Assembly: GCA_023228705.1 (NCBI GenBank)
Contig: JALOAS010000002.1
Location: forward strand, 20,809 to 84,808
Origin: Ottowia sp.
Lineage (GTDB): Bacteria; Pseudomonadota; Gammaproteobacteria; Burkholderiales; Burkholderiaceae_C
Direction: 5' to 3'
Length of the DNA: 64,000 bases
Shown here: positions 29,005 through 37,321 of the stretch, piece after piece
Numbering within the stretch: the first letter of the stretch is position 1
Layout of the letters: every line of letters starts with the position of its first letter
Translations under genes and position numbers: made by a program
The notes under the pieces: generated by a model
The model's input: only the letters and a program-made list of their open reading frames with translations
Told to the model about the DNA's origin: nothing
The model's database searches: none

Positions 29005-29640
29005 TTATTGTCGGCTCAGCAGCATCTGGCTGCCACGGCGCTGCATGTCAAAGCGGTTCAGGAAACTGTTGCCCAGCAGCACCACCGGCATGCCCATGGG
29101 CGTCACCACCGCCTCGACGCCGTGCGCGGTCACGTCGCCCACGCGGACCCGCTCCAGCTGGATGAGCCAGCCGCGGGTCTCGCCGTTGGCGGTGTGCATG
29201 CGCACCGGGCGCCCGCGGCGCCAGTCCAGCTTCAGCTGCTCGGCCTGCGCCTGGCCCAGTGCCACGTACGACGCGCCGGTGTCCACCATGAACTGCACGG
29301 GCTGCCCGTTGATGCTGCCCGCGGCCAGGAAGTGCCCCGCCATGTTGGCGTACAGCGTCAGGTGGCTGCTTGCCGCGGGCTGCGGGCCCTGCACATGCAC
29401 TGGCGTGCGACCGATGCGCAGCGCCAGTTCCTGGCCGCCGACGCGGACCACGGCATGCTCGCCGCTGGCAGAGAGCAGTTCCACGCCCTGCCAGCTCTGC
29501 CCGACCGCAACCGCCTGCGGCCGGCCGCCGTCCACCACCAGCAGCGCCTTGCTGCCCAGCATGCCGTGCAGCGTCACGTCCTGCGCCCCGGCAGGCAGCG
29601 CAGCCAGGGCGCAGGCAAGGGCGATGGCTGGGCGTCGCAC
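29005..29640 (-). CDS. Retropepsin-like aspartic protease (TIGR02281 type)
   Basis: A 211-residue protein with a signal peptide (cleavage likely after PAGA near residue 19) and a C-terminal half carrying the single-domain aspartic protease motif FMVDTGASYVALG. A hydrophobic-hydrophobic-Gly partner motif, VVLLGNSFLNRF, occurs later. One catalytic Asp per chain means it should act as a dimer in the periplasm. Bacterial members of this clan AA family are poorly characterised; targets are unknown. It lies 16 bases after the stop of yajQ. Confidence 0.85.
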   Translation of the reverse strand: MRRPAIALACALAALPAGAQDVTLHGMLGSKALLVVDGGRPQAVAVGQSWQGVELLSASGEHAVVRVGGQELALRIGRTPVHVQGPQPAASSHLTLYANMAGHFLAAGSINGQPVQFMVDTGASYVALGQAQAEQLKLDWRRGRPVRMHTANGETRGWLIQLERVRVGDVTAHGVEAVVTPMGMPVVLLGNSFLNRFDMQRRGSQMLLSRQ

Positions 29641-29656
29641 GAGGAACCCAGGGGAG

Positions 29657-30139
29657 TCAGTTGCGGTAGTTCTCGAACGACAGCGGCAGCTCGCTCATTT
29701 TTTCACGCAGCAGCGCCATGGCCTCCTGCAACGCGTCCTTCTTGGCGCCGCTGATGCGCACCGTATCGCCCTGCACGGCCGCCTGCAGCTTGAGCTTGCT
29801 CTCCTTGACCAGCTTCTGGATCTTGCGCGCGCTGTCAGCTTCCAGCCCGTTGGTGAGCGTGGCCACCTGCCGCACACCCCTGCCCGAGGTCTGCACAGCG
29901 CCCAGGTTCAGGAAGCGGGCGTCCACGCCGCGCTTGGCCAGCTTGTGCCGCAGCACATCCTCCACCTGCGCCAGCTGGAACGCGCTGTCGGCAACCAGCG
30001 TGATCTCGTTGTCTTCGAGCTCCACGGCGGCGCTGGTTCCCTTGAAATCAAAGCGCAGGCCCAGGTTGCGCTGCGTGTTGGTCACGGCGTTTTTCACTTC
30101 GGGCATGTTGGGCGTGCAAACGACGTCAAAAGAGGGCAC
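29657..30139 (-). CDS. yajQ: YajQ family nucleotide-binding protein
   Basis: A 160-residue cytoplasmic protein with two ferredoxin-like domains. Members bind nucleic acids or nucleotides; the Xanthomonas homologue binds cyclic-di-GMP. Conserved features are MPSFDVVC at the start, NTQRNLGLRFDFKG, and the C-terminal DALQEAMALLRE then PLSFENYRN. The GTG at 30139 was chosen because it gives the family start and has CCGGAG six bases upstream. It is divergent from murB, with about 295 bases between them. Confidence 0.95.
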   Translation of the reverse strand: MPSFDVVCTPNMPEVKNAVTNTQRNLGLRFDFKGTSAAVELEDNEITLVADSAFQLAQVEDVLRHKLAKRGVDARFLNLGAVQTSGRGVRQVATLTNGLEADSARKIQKLVKESKLKLQAAVQGDTVRISGAKKDALQEAMALLREKMSELPLSFENYRN

Positions 30140-30434
30140 GGCAGGCTCCGGAAACAGGGGGTGGACCGCTGCGCAGCAGGGGCTCCTGTCCTGCGGCCGG
30201 CGGCGCAATCAATGCGACAATTGTCCCATGACCCGGCAAACCGCCGCAGGCGCGGCGTTGGCATCGGCCGAGGCCGGCCGAGCGCTCGGCTGCCGGTCCT
30301 TCCCAGCGCGGGCCGGATGCCACGGTGTGCGGCCGCTGGCGCCGCCGCGCACGACCAGCGCATGCTGCGCGCGCACGCCTTGCGTGGTTTGCGACTGGCA
30401 CGCCGCGCTGGTCCATTCAAGAGAAACAACCCGG

Positions 30435-31487
30435 ATGATCATCCTGCGCAACGTCCCGTTGCAGCCGTTCAACAGTTTTGGCATTGCCGCCCGCGCGGCG
30501 ATGCTGGTGCGCGTGCGCAGCGCTGCCGACGTGCGCGACGTGCTGGCGCACCGCAAGCTGGCCGCACGCAGCAAGTTCATCCTGGGCGGCGGCAGCAACG
30601 TGGTCTTCACCGGCAATGTCCGCGCGCTCGTGCTCAAGGTGGAGGTCCCGGGCCGCCGCATCGTGGCTGAAACCGGACGCCACGTGATCGTCGAGGCGGG
30701 CGCGGGTGAGAACTGGCATGACTTTGTCACCTGGACGCTGGACCAGGGGCTGCCCGGCCTGGAAAACCTGGCGCTCATTCCCGGCACGGTGGGCGCCAGC
30801 CCGGTGCAGAACATCGGCGCCTACGGGCTGGAACTGCAGGACCGCTTCCACGAGCTGGACGCCATCGACCTGGTCAGCGGCGCCGAGTTCACGCTGAACG
30901 CGGGGCAGTGCGGCTTTGGCTACCGCGATTCCGTGTTCAAGCACCGCGCCGCGCAACCCGGTGACTTTGGCCTGGCGGACCGCGCGCTGGTGCTGCGCGT
31001 GCGTTTTGCGCTGCCCAGGGACTGGCGGCCGCTGCTCGACTACCGCGACCTGCAGGCCCGGGTGGCCGAGACCGGCATCAGCCGTCCCAGCGCCCGGCAG
31101 GTCTACGACTGGGTCGTTGCCATCCGCAACAGCAAGCTGCCCGACCCGCGCGAGCTGGGCAACGCCGGCAGCTTCTTCAAGAACCCCACCGTCAGCCCCG
31201 AACAATGCCGCGACATCATCGGCCGCGACCCGGAGCTGGTGCACTACCCCATGCCCGACGGCAGCTTCAAGCTGGCTGCCGGCTGGCTCATAGAAGCCTG
31301 CGGCTGGAAGGGCAAGCGCGTCGGCAACGCCGGCGTCCACGACCGGCAGGCGCTGGTCCTGGTCAACCATGGCGGCAAGGCTCAACCGGTCTCCGGCGGC
31401 GAGGTCATGACGCTGGCCCGTGCGATCCAGGCCAGCGTCTACGAGCGCTTCGGCATACGCCTGGAGCCCGAACCCGTCATCGTCTGA
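30435..31487 (+). CDS. murB: UDP-N-acetylenolpyruvoylglucosamine reductase
   Basis: A 350-residue FAD enzyme that makes UDP-MurNAc for peptidoglycan. FAD-binding elements FILGGGSNVVF and ALIPGTVGASPVQNIGAYG are present, as are YRDSVFK, the catalytic Ser region (LGNAGSFFKNPTVS) and C-terminal LEPEPVIV. The length and the inserted domain 3 place it in the E. coli-like type I group. The ATG at 30435 follows a moderate ribosome site; in-frame upstream sequence overlaps divergent yajQ and lacks similarity. Confidence 0.97.
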   Translation: MIILRNVPLQPFNSFGIAARAAMLVRVRSAADVRDVLAHRKLAARSKFILGGGSNVVFTGNVRALVLKVEVPGRRIVAETGRHVIVEAGAGENWHDFVTWTLDQGLPGLENLALIPGTVGASPVQNIGAYGLELQDRFHELDAIDLVSGAEFTLNAGQCGFGYRDSVFKHRAAQPGDFGLADRALVLRVRFALPRDWRPLLDYRDLQARVAETGISRPSARQVYDWVVAIRNSKLPDPRELGNAGSFFKNPTVSPEQCRDIIGRDPELVHYPMPDGSFKLAAGWLIEACGWKGKRVGNAGVHDRQALVLVNHGGKAQPVSGGEVMTLARAIQASVYERFGIRLEPEPVIV

Positions 31488-31501
31488 TCTCCATGCGGGG
31501 A

Positions 31502-31790
31502 GCCTGTTGGCAAGCAGCGTCAGCGCACCGGATGACGGATGATCTCGGTCCATGGATGAAGGTTGGGCGTTGGGCGTTGGGCGTGACGTGTTGGGCGTGA
31601 CGCATGACCTCGCTCGCGCATTGATTTGATGACCGACCGCACCGCTACGCGCTGCAATGTCTGCGGCTGCGCCGCGATGATTCGCTGTACGCGGGACTGC
31701 CTGTTCGCTGGACGCTGGACGGTCTTATCCGCTCGACGCTCAACGCAATACGCTCAACCTCATCAAAGTGTCAGCGAGGTCATCCGTCAT
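31502..31790 (+). repeat. Mosaic intergenic repeat, copy C
   Basis: It fills the gap between murB and yicC. The conserved lead TTGGCAAGCAGCGTCAGC starts at 31507. The left end variant ATGACGGATGATCTCG is at 31532-31547, and the right end CGAGGTCATCCGTCAT at 31775-31790. Inside are three TTGGGCG heptamers in a row (about 31562-31582), a partial internal copy of the end sequence, a GC-rich palindromic block and CGCTCAA-type units at 31733-31758. No gene is seen. Confidence 0.8.
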
Positions 31791-31810
31791 TGCGCGCAGT
31801 GCGGCCGCGT

Positions 31811-32731
31811 TCACTCCAGGTTCTGCACCTGCTCGCGCATCTGCTCGATCAGCACCTTCATGTTCACGCCCGTGCGCGACAGCGCCAGGCTGGCCGACTT
31901 TGCGCCCAGCGTGTTGGCCTCGCGGTGCAGCTCCTGGATCAGGAAACCCAGCCGCTTGCCCAGCGTACCGCCCCGGCCAAGCAGGCGCTCGATCTCGTCC
32001 AGGTGCGCGCCCAGCCGGTCCAGCTCCTCGGCCACGTCGGTGCGCAGCGCAAACGCTGCGGCTTCCGCCAGCGCGCGATCCTGCGCGGCCTCGCTGGAGA
32101 CCGTGGCGCCACCCGCATCGGAGAGCGCGTCCTGCCAGCGCGCCATGAAGCGCTGCTTCTGCGCCGCAATGATCTCCGGCACCAGCGGCGCGGCGTCTGC
32201 CGCCAGTTGCCGCAGCTGCTGGCAGCGGTCCAGCAGCAGCTGCCGCAGCCGCTCGCCTTCGGCGGCCCGTGCCTGCAGCAGCTCTTCGGTGACCGAGTCG
32301 GCCAGCGCAAGCAGCGTGGCTTCAAGTTGCGCGTGATCGGGCGGGGTGCCACCGGCAGCCAGCTGCAGCACGTCGGCCATGGAAAACGCGGCAGCATCTG
32401 CCACGCGGCTGCGAACGGCCGACTGGATCTGCGCCAGCTGCTGCAGCAGCGCGGGCGAGGGCGTTGCCAGCGCCTGGCGCTCCTGCCGGCGCAGTCCGGC
32501 CCGCGCCTCCACCTTGCCGCGCTGCAGCCGCGCAGCCAGCAGCTGGCGCAGCGCCGGCTCGCAGGCCCGCAGCTCATCGGGCAGGTGAAACACCATGTCC
32601 AGGAAGCGGCTGTTGACCGTGCGCAGCTCCAGCGTCACCTGCGCCGCGGACCGGGCGGGGTCGGCATCACTGCTGTCTTCGGGCAGCGGCTGCTGGCCGC
32701 TGGCAAACCCGGTCATGCTGTAGATGGGCAT
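31811..32731 (-). CDS. yicC: YicC/YloC family endoribonuclease
   Basis: A 306-residue protein of the YicC family, recently recognised as an endoribonuclease that affects small-RNA turnover. It starts MPIYSMTGFASG with the signature MTGFA, contains ELRTVNSRFLDMVFHLP, and ends with the second conserved block (LGFLIQELHREANTLGAKS ... KVLIEQMREQVQNLE). The middle is helical and Gln/Ala-rich. The ATG at 32731 matches family starts. In many relatives gmk follows; here a mosaic repeat follows instead. It is divergent from the kinase gene. Confidence 0.95.
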   Translation of the reverse strand: MPIYSMTGFASGQQPLPEDSSDADPARSAAQVTLELRTVNSRFLDMVFHLPDELRACEPALRQLLAARLQRGKVEARAGLRRQERQALATPSPALLQQLAQIQSAVRSRVADAAAFSMADVLQLAAGGTPPDHAQLEATLLALADSVTEELLQARAAEGERLRQLLLDRCQQLRQLAADAAPLVPEIIAAQKQRFMARWQDALSDAGGATVSSEAAQDRALAEAAAFALRTDVAEELDRLGAHLDEIERLLGRGGTLGKRLGFLIQELHREANTLGAKSASLALSRTGVNMKVLIEQMREQVQNLE

Positions 32732-32985
32732 CTCGGCGTCCTTGTGCTGGTTTCTTGTGCAGGTTGTTGGTTTCGTGTTCAAATACGCGGCGCAAGGGAT
32801 GGGGCGCATGGTCCGAATGGCGGGCTCGCAGCCGGGTTTCCGCCAAGGGTCGGTATTGTTGTCACCAGTCGCGCGCTGCCTGTTGCTGCAGCGTGCGTTC
32901 CATCGCGCGCCAGCCCTTCTGCGCCAGTCCACGGGCACCGGCCCGTGCTCCCGACTCAAGAAACAGGCATCCTACTGCATCGGTC

Positions 32986-33873
32986 ATGACGCCTCCCAAA
33001 GTCGCGCCGCTCCCGGTTGATACCATCGTTGGCGGCTACCGCGTGCTGCGCAAGATCTCCTCCGGTGGCTTTGGCCTGGTCTACCTGGCGCATGACTCCA
33101 CCGGCCAGCCGGTGGCCATCAAGGAGTACCTGCCTTCGGCGCTGGTCGAGCGTGCGCCGGGCGAGCGCGTGCCCCAGGTGCCGGCCGACAAGCTCTCGCT
33201 CTACCACCTGGGGCTGAAGAACTTCTTTGAAGAAGGCCGTGCGCTGGCGCAGATTGCCCATCCGGCGGTCGTCGGCGTCATGGATTTCTTCCGCGAGAAC
33301 GAAACCGTCTACATGGTCATGAACTACCTGGACGGCGCCACGTTGCAGGACTATGTCGTCGCCGCGCGCAAGCACTACAAGACGCACGCATTGTGCGAGG
33401 AGACCATCCGCTCGCTGTTTGACGAGATCCTGCGCGGGCTGCGCGTCGTGCACCAGCACCGCATGCTGCACCTGGACCTCAAGCCGGCCAACATCATCAT
33501 CACCGAAGACAACCGTGCGGTCATGCTGGACTTTGGCGCGGCGCGGCAGGCGCTGACGCGCGACCCCGGCTTCACGCGGCCCATGTACACGCAGGGCTTT
33601 GCCGCGCCGGAAATGTACGGCCGCAAGACGCCCCTGGGGCCCTGGACCGACATCTACGCCATGGGCGCATGCATGTACTCGTCCATGACCGGCGCGCCGC
33701 CCATGGACGCCAAGGCGCGGCGCAAGAAAGACACCTTTGGCGACGCGCTGGCCCGCCTGTCCCCGCATTACTCGGCCGGACTCCTGCAGGTGGTGGCCTG
33801 GACCATGGCGCTGGACCCGGCTGCCCGGCCGCAGTCGGTGTTCGAGCTGCTCAAGCGGCTCAGCGCCGCCTGA
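32986..33873 (+). CDS. Serine/threonine protein kinase
   Basis: A 295-residue Hanks-type kinase without obvious membrane or sensor domains. Gly-rich loop ISSGGFGLVYLA is followed by the ATP-anchoring Lys in VAIKEYLP, catalytic loop HLDLKPANI and DFGAAR. The APE-type motif is AAPEMYG, with WTDIYAMGACMYSSMTG after it. The catalytic loop has Leu instead of Arg before the Asp (non-RD type). In related genomes this kinase sits beside a PP2C-type phosphatase ahead of rph; no phosphatase gene is present here. Substrates are unknown. Confidence 0.92.
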   Translation: MTPPKVAPLPVDTIVGGYRVLRKISSGGFGLVYLAHDSTGQPVAIKEYLPSALVERAPGERVPQVPADKLSLYHLGLKNFFEEGRALAQIAHPAVVGVMDFFRENETVYMVMNYLDGATLQDYVVAARKHYKTHALCEETIRSLFDEILRGLRVVHQHRMLHLDLKPANIIITEDNRAVMLDFGAARQALTRDPGFTRPMYTQGFAAPEMYGRKTPLGPWTDIYAMGACMYSSMTGAPPMDAKARRKKDTFGDALARLSPHYSAGLLQVVAWTMALDPAARPQSVFELLKRLSAA

Positions 33874-34010
33874 TTGGCAAGCAGCGTCAAGTCGCCGGAT
33901 GACCGATGCGCGCGGCCCTATCCAGGCCTTGGATGAAAGCCGCCTGCAGCGGCTGATGAAGTTTGCGCGTCAAGTGTTGAGCGTTGGGCGTACGCTCGAT
34001 CTCGCGATGA
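33871..34010 (+). repeat. Mosaic intergenic repeat, copy D (degenerate)
   Basis: The conserved lead TGATTGGCAAGCAGCGTCAA starts at the kinase stop codon itself (33871). The left end is degraded (ATGACCGATGCGCGCG at 33899-33914). A GGCC hairpin, an AGCCGCC/GGCGGCT-like hairpin (around 33938-33958, imperfect) and a few TTGAGCG/TTGGGCG units follow. No clear right end is found, so this is an eroded or truncated copy. Confidence 0.65.
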
Positions 34011-34089
34011 CAAGGCCTCGCCCATCGGCGCTGCACAATTCACCTGCCCCGGCCGCCGGAGCTGATTCCATCCTGATTCCCTGATCTTT

Positions 34090-34839
34090 ATGACCTCACT
34101 TGAAACACTGACTCCCACACCGTCCCCGCGCACCGGCCGCGCCGCAGACGAGCGTCGGCTTGCGCGCATCACGCGACACTACACCGAATACGCGGAGGGC
34201 TCGGTGCTCATCGAGTGCGGCCGCACCAGGGTGCTGTGCACCGCGTCGGTTGATGAATCCGTGCCGCACCACAGGAAGGGCAGCGGAAGCGGCTGGGTGA
34301 CCGCTGAGTACGGCATGCTGCCGCGCGCCACGCACACGCGCGGCGGCCGCGAGGCGGCACGCGGCAAGCAAAGCGGCCGCACGCAGGAGATCCAGCGTCT
34401 CATCGGCCGCAGCCTGCGCGCCGTGTTTGACCTGCAGAAACTGGGCGAGCGCACGCTGCGCCTGGACTGCGACGTCATCCAGGCCGACGGCGGCACGCGC
34501 ACGGCCAGCGTCACCGGCGCTTTTGTCGCCGCGCACGACGCCGTCACCTGGCTGCTGGCGCAGGGGCTGATCGCCGAGTCGCCCATCACCACGGAGGTGG
34601 CTGCGGTTTCCGTGGGCCTCGTGGCCGGCGTGCCGCTGCTGGACCTGGACTACGTTGAAGACGCCGCCTGCGACACCGACATGAACGTCGTCATGACCGG
34701 CGCCGGCCGCTTTGTCGAGATCCAGGGCACCGCCGAGGGCCAGTCCTTCTCGCGCGCCGAGGCAGACCAGCTCCTGCAGCTGGCCGAGCAGGGCATCGCC
34801 GAGCTGGTCGTGCTGCAGCGTCAGGCGCTGGCGTCGTGA
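34090..34839 (+). CDS. rph: Ribonuclease PH
   Basis: A 249-residue phosphorolytic 3'-5' exoribonuclease that trims tRNA 3' ends. Conserved residues lie in [54 protein letters not shown] and [19 protein letters not shown]. Length is slightly above the family average because of a short N-terminal extension. The last codon and stop overlap the rdgB start by four bases (GTGA), so rph, rdgB and hemW are probably translationally coupled. Confidence 0.97.
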   Translation: MTSLETLTPTPSPRTGRAADERRLARITRHYTEYAEGSVLIECGRTRVLCTASVDESVPHHRKGSGSGWVTAEYGMLPRATHTRGGREAARGKQSGRTQEIQRLIGRSLRAVFDLQKLGERTLRLDCDVIQADGGTRTASVTGAFVAAHDAVTWLLAQGLIAESPITTEVAAVSVGLVAGVPLLDLDYVEDAACDTDMNVVMTGAGRFVEIQGTAEGQSFSRAEADQLLQLAEQGIAELVVLQRQALAS

Positions 34840-35453
34840 ACGCAGGCGGCATCAGCCGCGTCGTGCTCGCCTCGCACAACGCCGGCAAGCTGGCGGAGCT
34901 GCGCCCGCTGCTGGCGCCGCTGGGCCTGCAACTGGTCGCGCAGGGGGAGCTGGGCATCACCGAGGCCGACGAGCCCTTTCACACCTTCCTGGAAAACGCG
35001 CTGGCCAAGGCGCGCCATGCCGCGCGCGCCAGCGGCCTGCCCGCGCTGGCCGACGACGCCGGCCTCTGCGTAGACGCCTTTGGCGGCGAGCCGGGCGTCG
35101 ACACGGCCAACTACGCCACCCGCTTTGGCTATGACAAGGCAGACGGCAACAACGTGCGCGCCCTGCTTGAGCAGATGGCCGGCATCAGCAACCGCCGCGC
35201 CGCACTGGTCAGCACGCTGGTCGCGCTGCGCCACGCCGACGACCCCGAGCCGCTGGTGGCCGTCGGCCGCGTGGTGGGCGAGATCACGCAGGCGCCGCGC
35301 GGGCAGGGCGGCTTTGGCTTTGACCCGGTCATGTTCCTGCCCGAGTTTGGCAAGACCTTTGCCGAGCTGCCCGTGCACGTCAAGAACGCGCACAGCCACC
35401 GGGGCCGGGCCGCTGCCGCCATGGTGCGGCTCATGCGCGAGCGTTGGCTGTGA
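34836..35453 (+). CDS. rdgB: XTP/dITP diphosphatase (non-canonical purine NTP pyrophosphatase)
   Basis: A 205-residue Ham1-family house-cleaning enzyme that hydrolyses ITP, dITP and XTP to monophosphates. Motifs are [13 protein letters not shown] at the start, [35 protein letters not shown] in the middle, and [20 protein letters not shown]. The GTG start at 34836 overlaps the rph stop. It ends by overlapping the likely hemW start in the same way. Confidence 0.97.
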   Translation: MNAGGISRVVLASHNAGKLAELRPLLAPLGLQLVAQGELGITEADEPFHTFLENALAKARHAARASGLPALADDAGLCVDAFGGEPGVDTANYATRFGYDKADGNNVRALLEQMAGISNRRAALVSTLVALRHADDPEPLVAVGRVVGEITQAPRGQGGFGFDPVMFLPEFGKTFAELPVHVKNAHSHRGRAAAAMVRLMRERWL

Positions 35454-36658
35454 CGCCGCAGGCCGGCCCTGATATTGGCGTGCGGGAAGCAGCCGGCTCG
35501 CCGGTCTTGCCGGCACCGCCGCCGCTGGCGCTTTACGTGCACATTCCCTGGTGCATCAAAAAGTGCCCGTATTGCGACTTCAACTCGCACCAGCTGGACC
35601 CGGCCGCTGATGCCGCAGGCCAGCAGGCCCGCTACGTCGACGCCCTGCTGGCCGACCTGCAGGCCAGCCTGCCGCTGGTCTGGGGCCGGCCGGTGGTCAG
35701 CGTCTTCATGGGCGGCGGCACGCCCAGCCTGTTCGAGCCGGCGCAGATAGAGCGCCTCATTGCCGGCATCCGCGCCATGCTGCCGCTGCAGCCCGGCTGC
35801 GAGATCACGCTGGAAGCCAACCCCGGCACCTTTGAACGCCAGCGCTTTGCCGCCTTTGCCGACGCCGGCATAACCCGCCTGTCGGTGGGCGTGCAAAGCT
35901 TCAACGACGCCGCGCTCCAGCGCCTGGGTCGCGTGCACAGCGCAGGCCAGGCCCGCGCCGCGCTGCAGGAGGCCGCCCGCGTCTTTGCCACCTTCAACCT
36001 GGACCTCATGTACGCACTGCCCGGCCAGACGCTGGCGCAACTGCAGGCCGACGTGCAAGAGGCGCTGGCCTTCAACCCGCCGCACCTGTCCATCTACCAG
36101 CTCACCATCGAACCCAACACCGTCTTTGCCAAGTACCCGCCGCGCCTGCCCGCAGACGACGTGGCCTGGGCCATGCTCGACGCCATCACCGCGGCCACCG
36201 GGCAGGCCGGCCTGCAGCGCTACGAGGTCTCCGCGTACGCCCGCCCCGGCCACCACTGCGTGCACAACCTCAACTACTGGCAGTTTGGCGACTACCTCGG
36301 AATAGGCGCCGGCGCGCACGGCAAGCTCAGCCTGGCATGCGGCATCATCCGTCAGCAGCGCTACATGCTGCCCGCCTCGTACATGCGTCATGCGCTCGCC
36401 GGCAACGCCGTCAGCCGGCAGCACGACGTCACAGCTGTCGACCTGCCCTTTGAATACATGCTGAACGCGCTGCGTCTCAAAGGCGGCTTCAGCCTGCATG
36501 ACTTTGCCGCCCGCACCGGCCTGCCCGTGCAGGCGGTAGAAGCGCAAATCTACGAGGCCAGCCGCAACGGCTGGCTTGAGCGCCGCGGCCACCGGGTGCA
36601 GCCCACCGCGCGTGGATTCGACTTCCTCAATGACGTGCAGGCACTGTTCCTGCCGTAG
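35450..36658 (+). CDS. hemW: Radical SAM heme chaperone HemW
   Basis: A 402-residue radical SAM protein related to HemN but lacking its function as coproporphyrinogen dehydrogenase; HemW binds and delivers heme. The cluster motif CxxxCxxC is Cys35, Cys39 and Cys42 (CIKKCPYC). Further markers are FMGGGTPSLF, ITLEANPGTFE, RLSVGVQSFND and YEVSAYARPGHHCVHNLNYW. The GTG at 35450 overlaps the rdgB stop and is preferred to a TTG at 35444. It ends the rph-rdgB-hemW set, before a long repeat region. Confidence 0.94.
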   Translation: MTPQAGPDIGVREAAGSPVLPAPPPLALYVHIPWCIKKCPYCDFNSHQLDPAADAAGQQARYVDALLADLQASLPLVWGRPVVSVFMGGGTPSLFEPAQIERLIAGIRAMLPLQPGCEITLEANPGTFERQRFAAFADAGITRLSVGVQSFNDAALQRLGRVHSAGQARAALQEAARVFATFNLDLMYALPGQTLAQLQADVQEALAFNPPHLSIYQLTIEPNTVFAKYPPRLPADDVAWAMLDAITAATGQAGLQRYEVSAYARPGHHCVHNLNYWQFGDYLGIGAGAHGKLSLACGIIRQQRYMLPASYMRHALAGNAVSRQHDVTAVDLPFEYMLNALRLKGGFSLHDFAARTGLPVQAVEAQIYEASRNGWLERRGHRVQPTARGFDFLNDVQALFLP

Positions 36659-36780
36659 GGGTTGCCTGGCAACCGCCCCAGGAAGCGCCGGCTCCCGCTT
36701 GCAGGCATCGTGGCGCGTGGCCTGCCCGCGGCACCAGCATGGCGAATCATGGCGGCGCGGCCGCAGTCAGCATCCCGATG

Positions 36781-36942
36781 AGCAAGTCCATCAGTGCGCC
36801 AGATGACAGATGATTTCGGCCCTTGCGGGCCCTGGATGAAAGCCGCCTGCCGCGGCTCATGATGGATCATCGCGGCGCAGCCGCAGTCATTGCTGCCGCG
36901 CAGCGGCGCGGTCATCAAAGTGTCAGCGAGATCATCCGTCAT
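36781..36942 (+). repeat. Mosaic intergenic repeat, copy E1
   Basis: It lies in the gap after hemW. The left end ATGACAGATGATTTCG is at 36803-36818 and the right end CGAGATCATCCGTCAT at 36927-36942. The inside is almost entirely hairpins: GGCCC/GGGCC, an AGCCGCC/GCGGCT pair, and the GCGGCGCAGCCGC block. Heptamer units are nearly absent here; they reappear as a clean array in E2. Confidence 0.8.
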
Positions 36943-36982
36943 GCGCGACGCCCAACGTCCAACGCGCAGCAACCACCCCATT

Positions 36983-37001
36983 GGCCAGAGGGCTGGCCTC
37001 C
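36983..37001. repeat. Short palindromic repeat GGCCAG...CTGGCC
   Basis: GGCCAG and CTGGCC pair across AGGG/GAGG. The same palindrome, in the opposite orientation, occurs at 54210-54228 and with small changes at 54078-54096. This is one of the building blocks mixed into the intergenic repeat regions. Confidence 0.6.
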
Positions 37002-37068
37002 CACAAAAGATCGTCCAGCGTAGAGCGTCCAGCGTGTTCCGCAACCCGCCCAAATGACATACGCTCGT

Positions 37069-37097
37069 GTGGAGCGGCGCCCTCGCCGCGATTCCCC
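37069..37097 (+). repeat. REP-like palindrome, copy 1
   Basis: GTGGAGCGGCGCC followed by CTCGCCGCGATTCCCC resembles the REP sequences of gammaproteobacteria (GTRGGAGCGG ... CCGCGA type). Two more copies are at 54156-54184 and 54460-54488 in the opposite orientation. The arms GCGGCG and CGCCGC can pair. Confidence 0.6.
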
Positions 37098-37241
37098 GCA
37101 CAACGCACAACGCACAACGCACAACGCACAACGCACAACGCACAACGCACAACGCTCAACGCTCAACGCTCAACGCTCAACGCTCAACGCTCAACGCTCA
37201 ACGCTCAACGCTCAACGCTCAACGCTCAACGCTCAACGCTC
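37097..37241 (+). repeat. Heptanucleotide tandem array (8 CGCACAA + 12 CGCTCAA), copy E2
   Basis: Eight perfect copies of CGCACAA (37097-37152) run directly into twelve perfect copies of CGCTCAA (37153-37236) and a partial unit. The switch in unit sequence is sharp. Because 7 is not a multiple of 3, all frames stay open and give meaningless repeated peptides. The right end of a mosaic repeat (CGAGATCATCCGTCAT) follows at 37286-37301. This looks like a hypervariable simple-sequence tract. Confidence 0.95.
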
Positions 37242-37321
37242 CCCATCATGGCGGCGCAGCCGCAGTCATTGCCGCCGCACCGCGGCGAGATCATCCGTCA
37301 TGGACGCCCAACGCCCACGCG

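Noticed and set aside
37097..37241. Possible CRISPR array
   Set aside because: The repeating unit is 7 bases with no spacers, and no cas genes are present.
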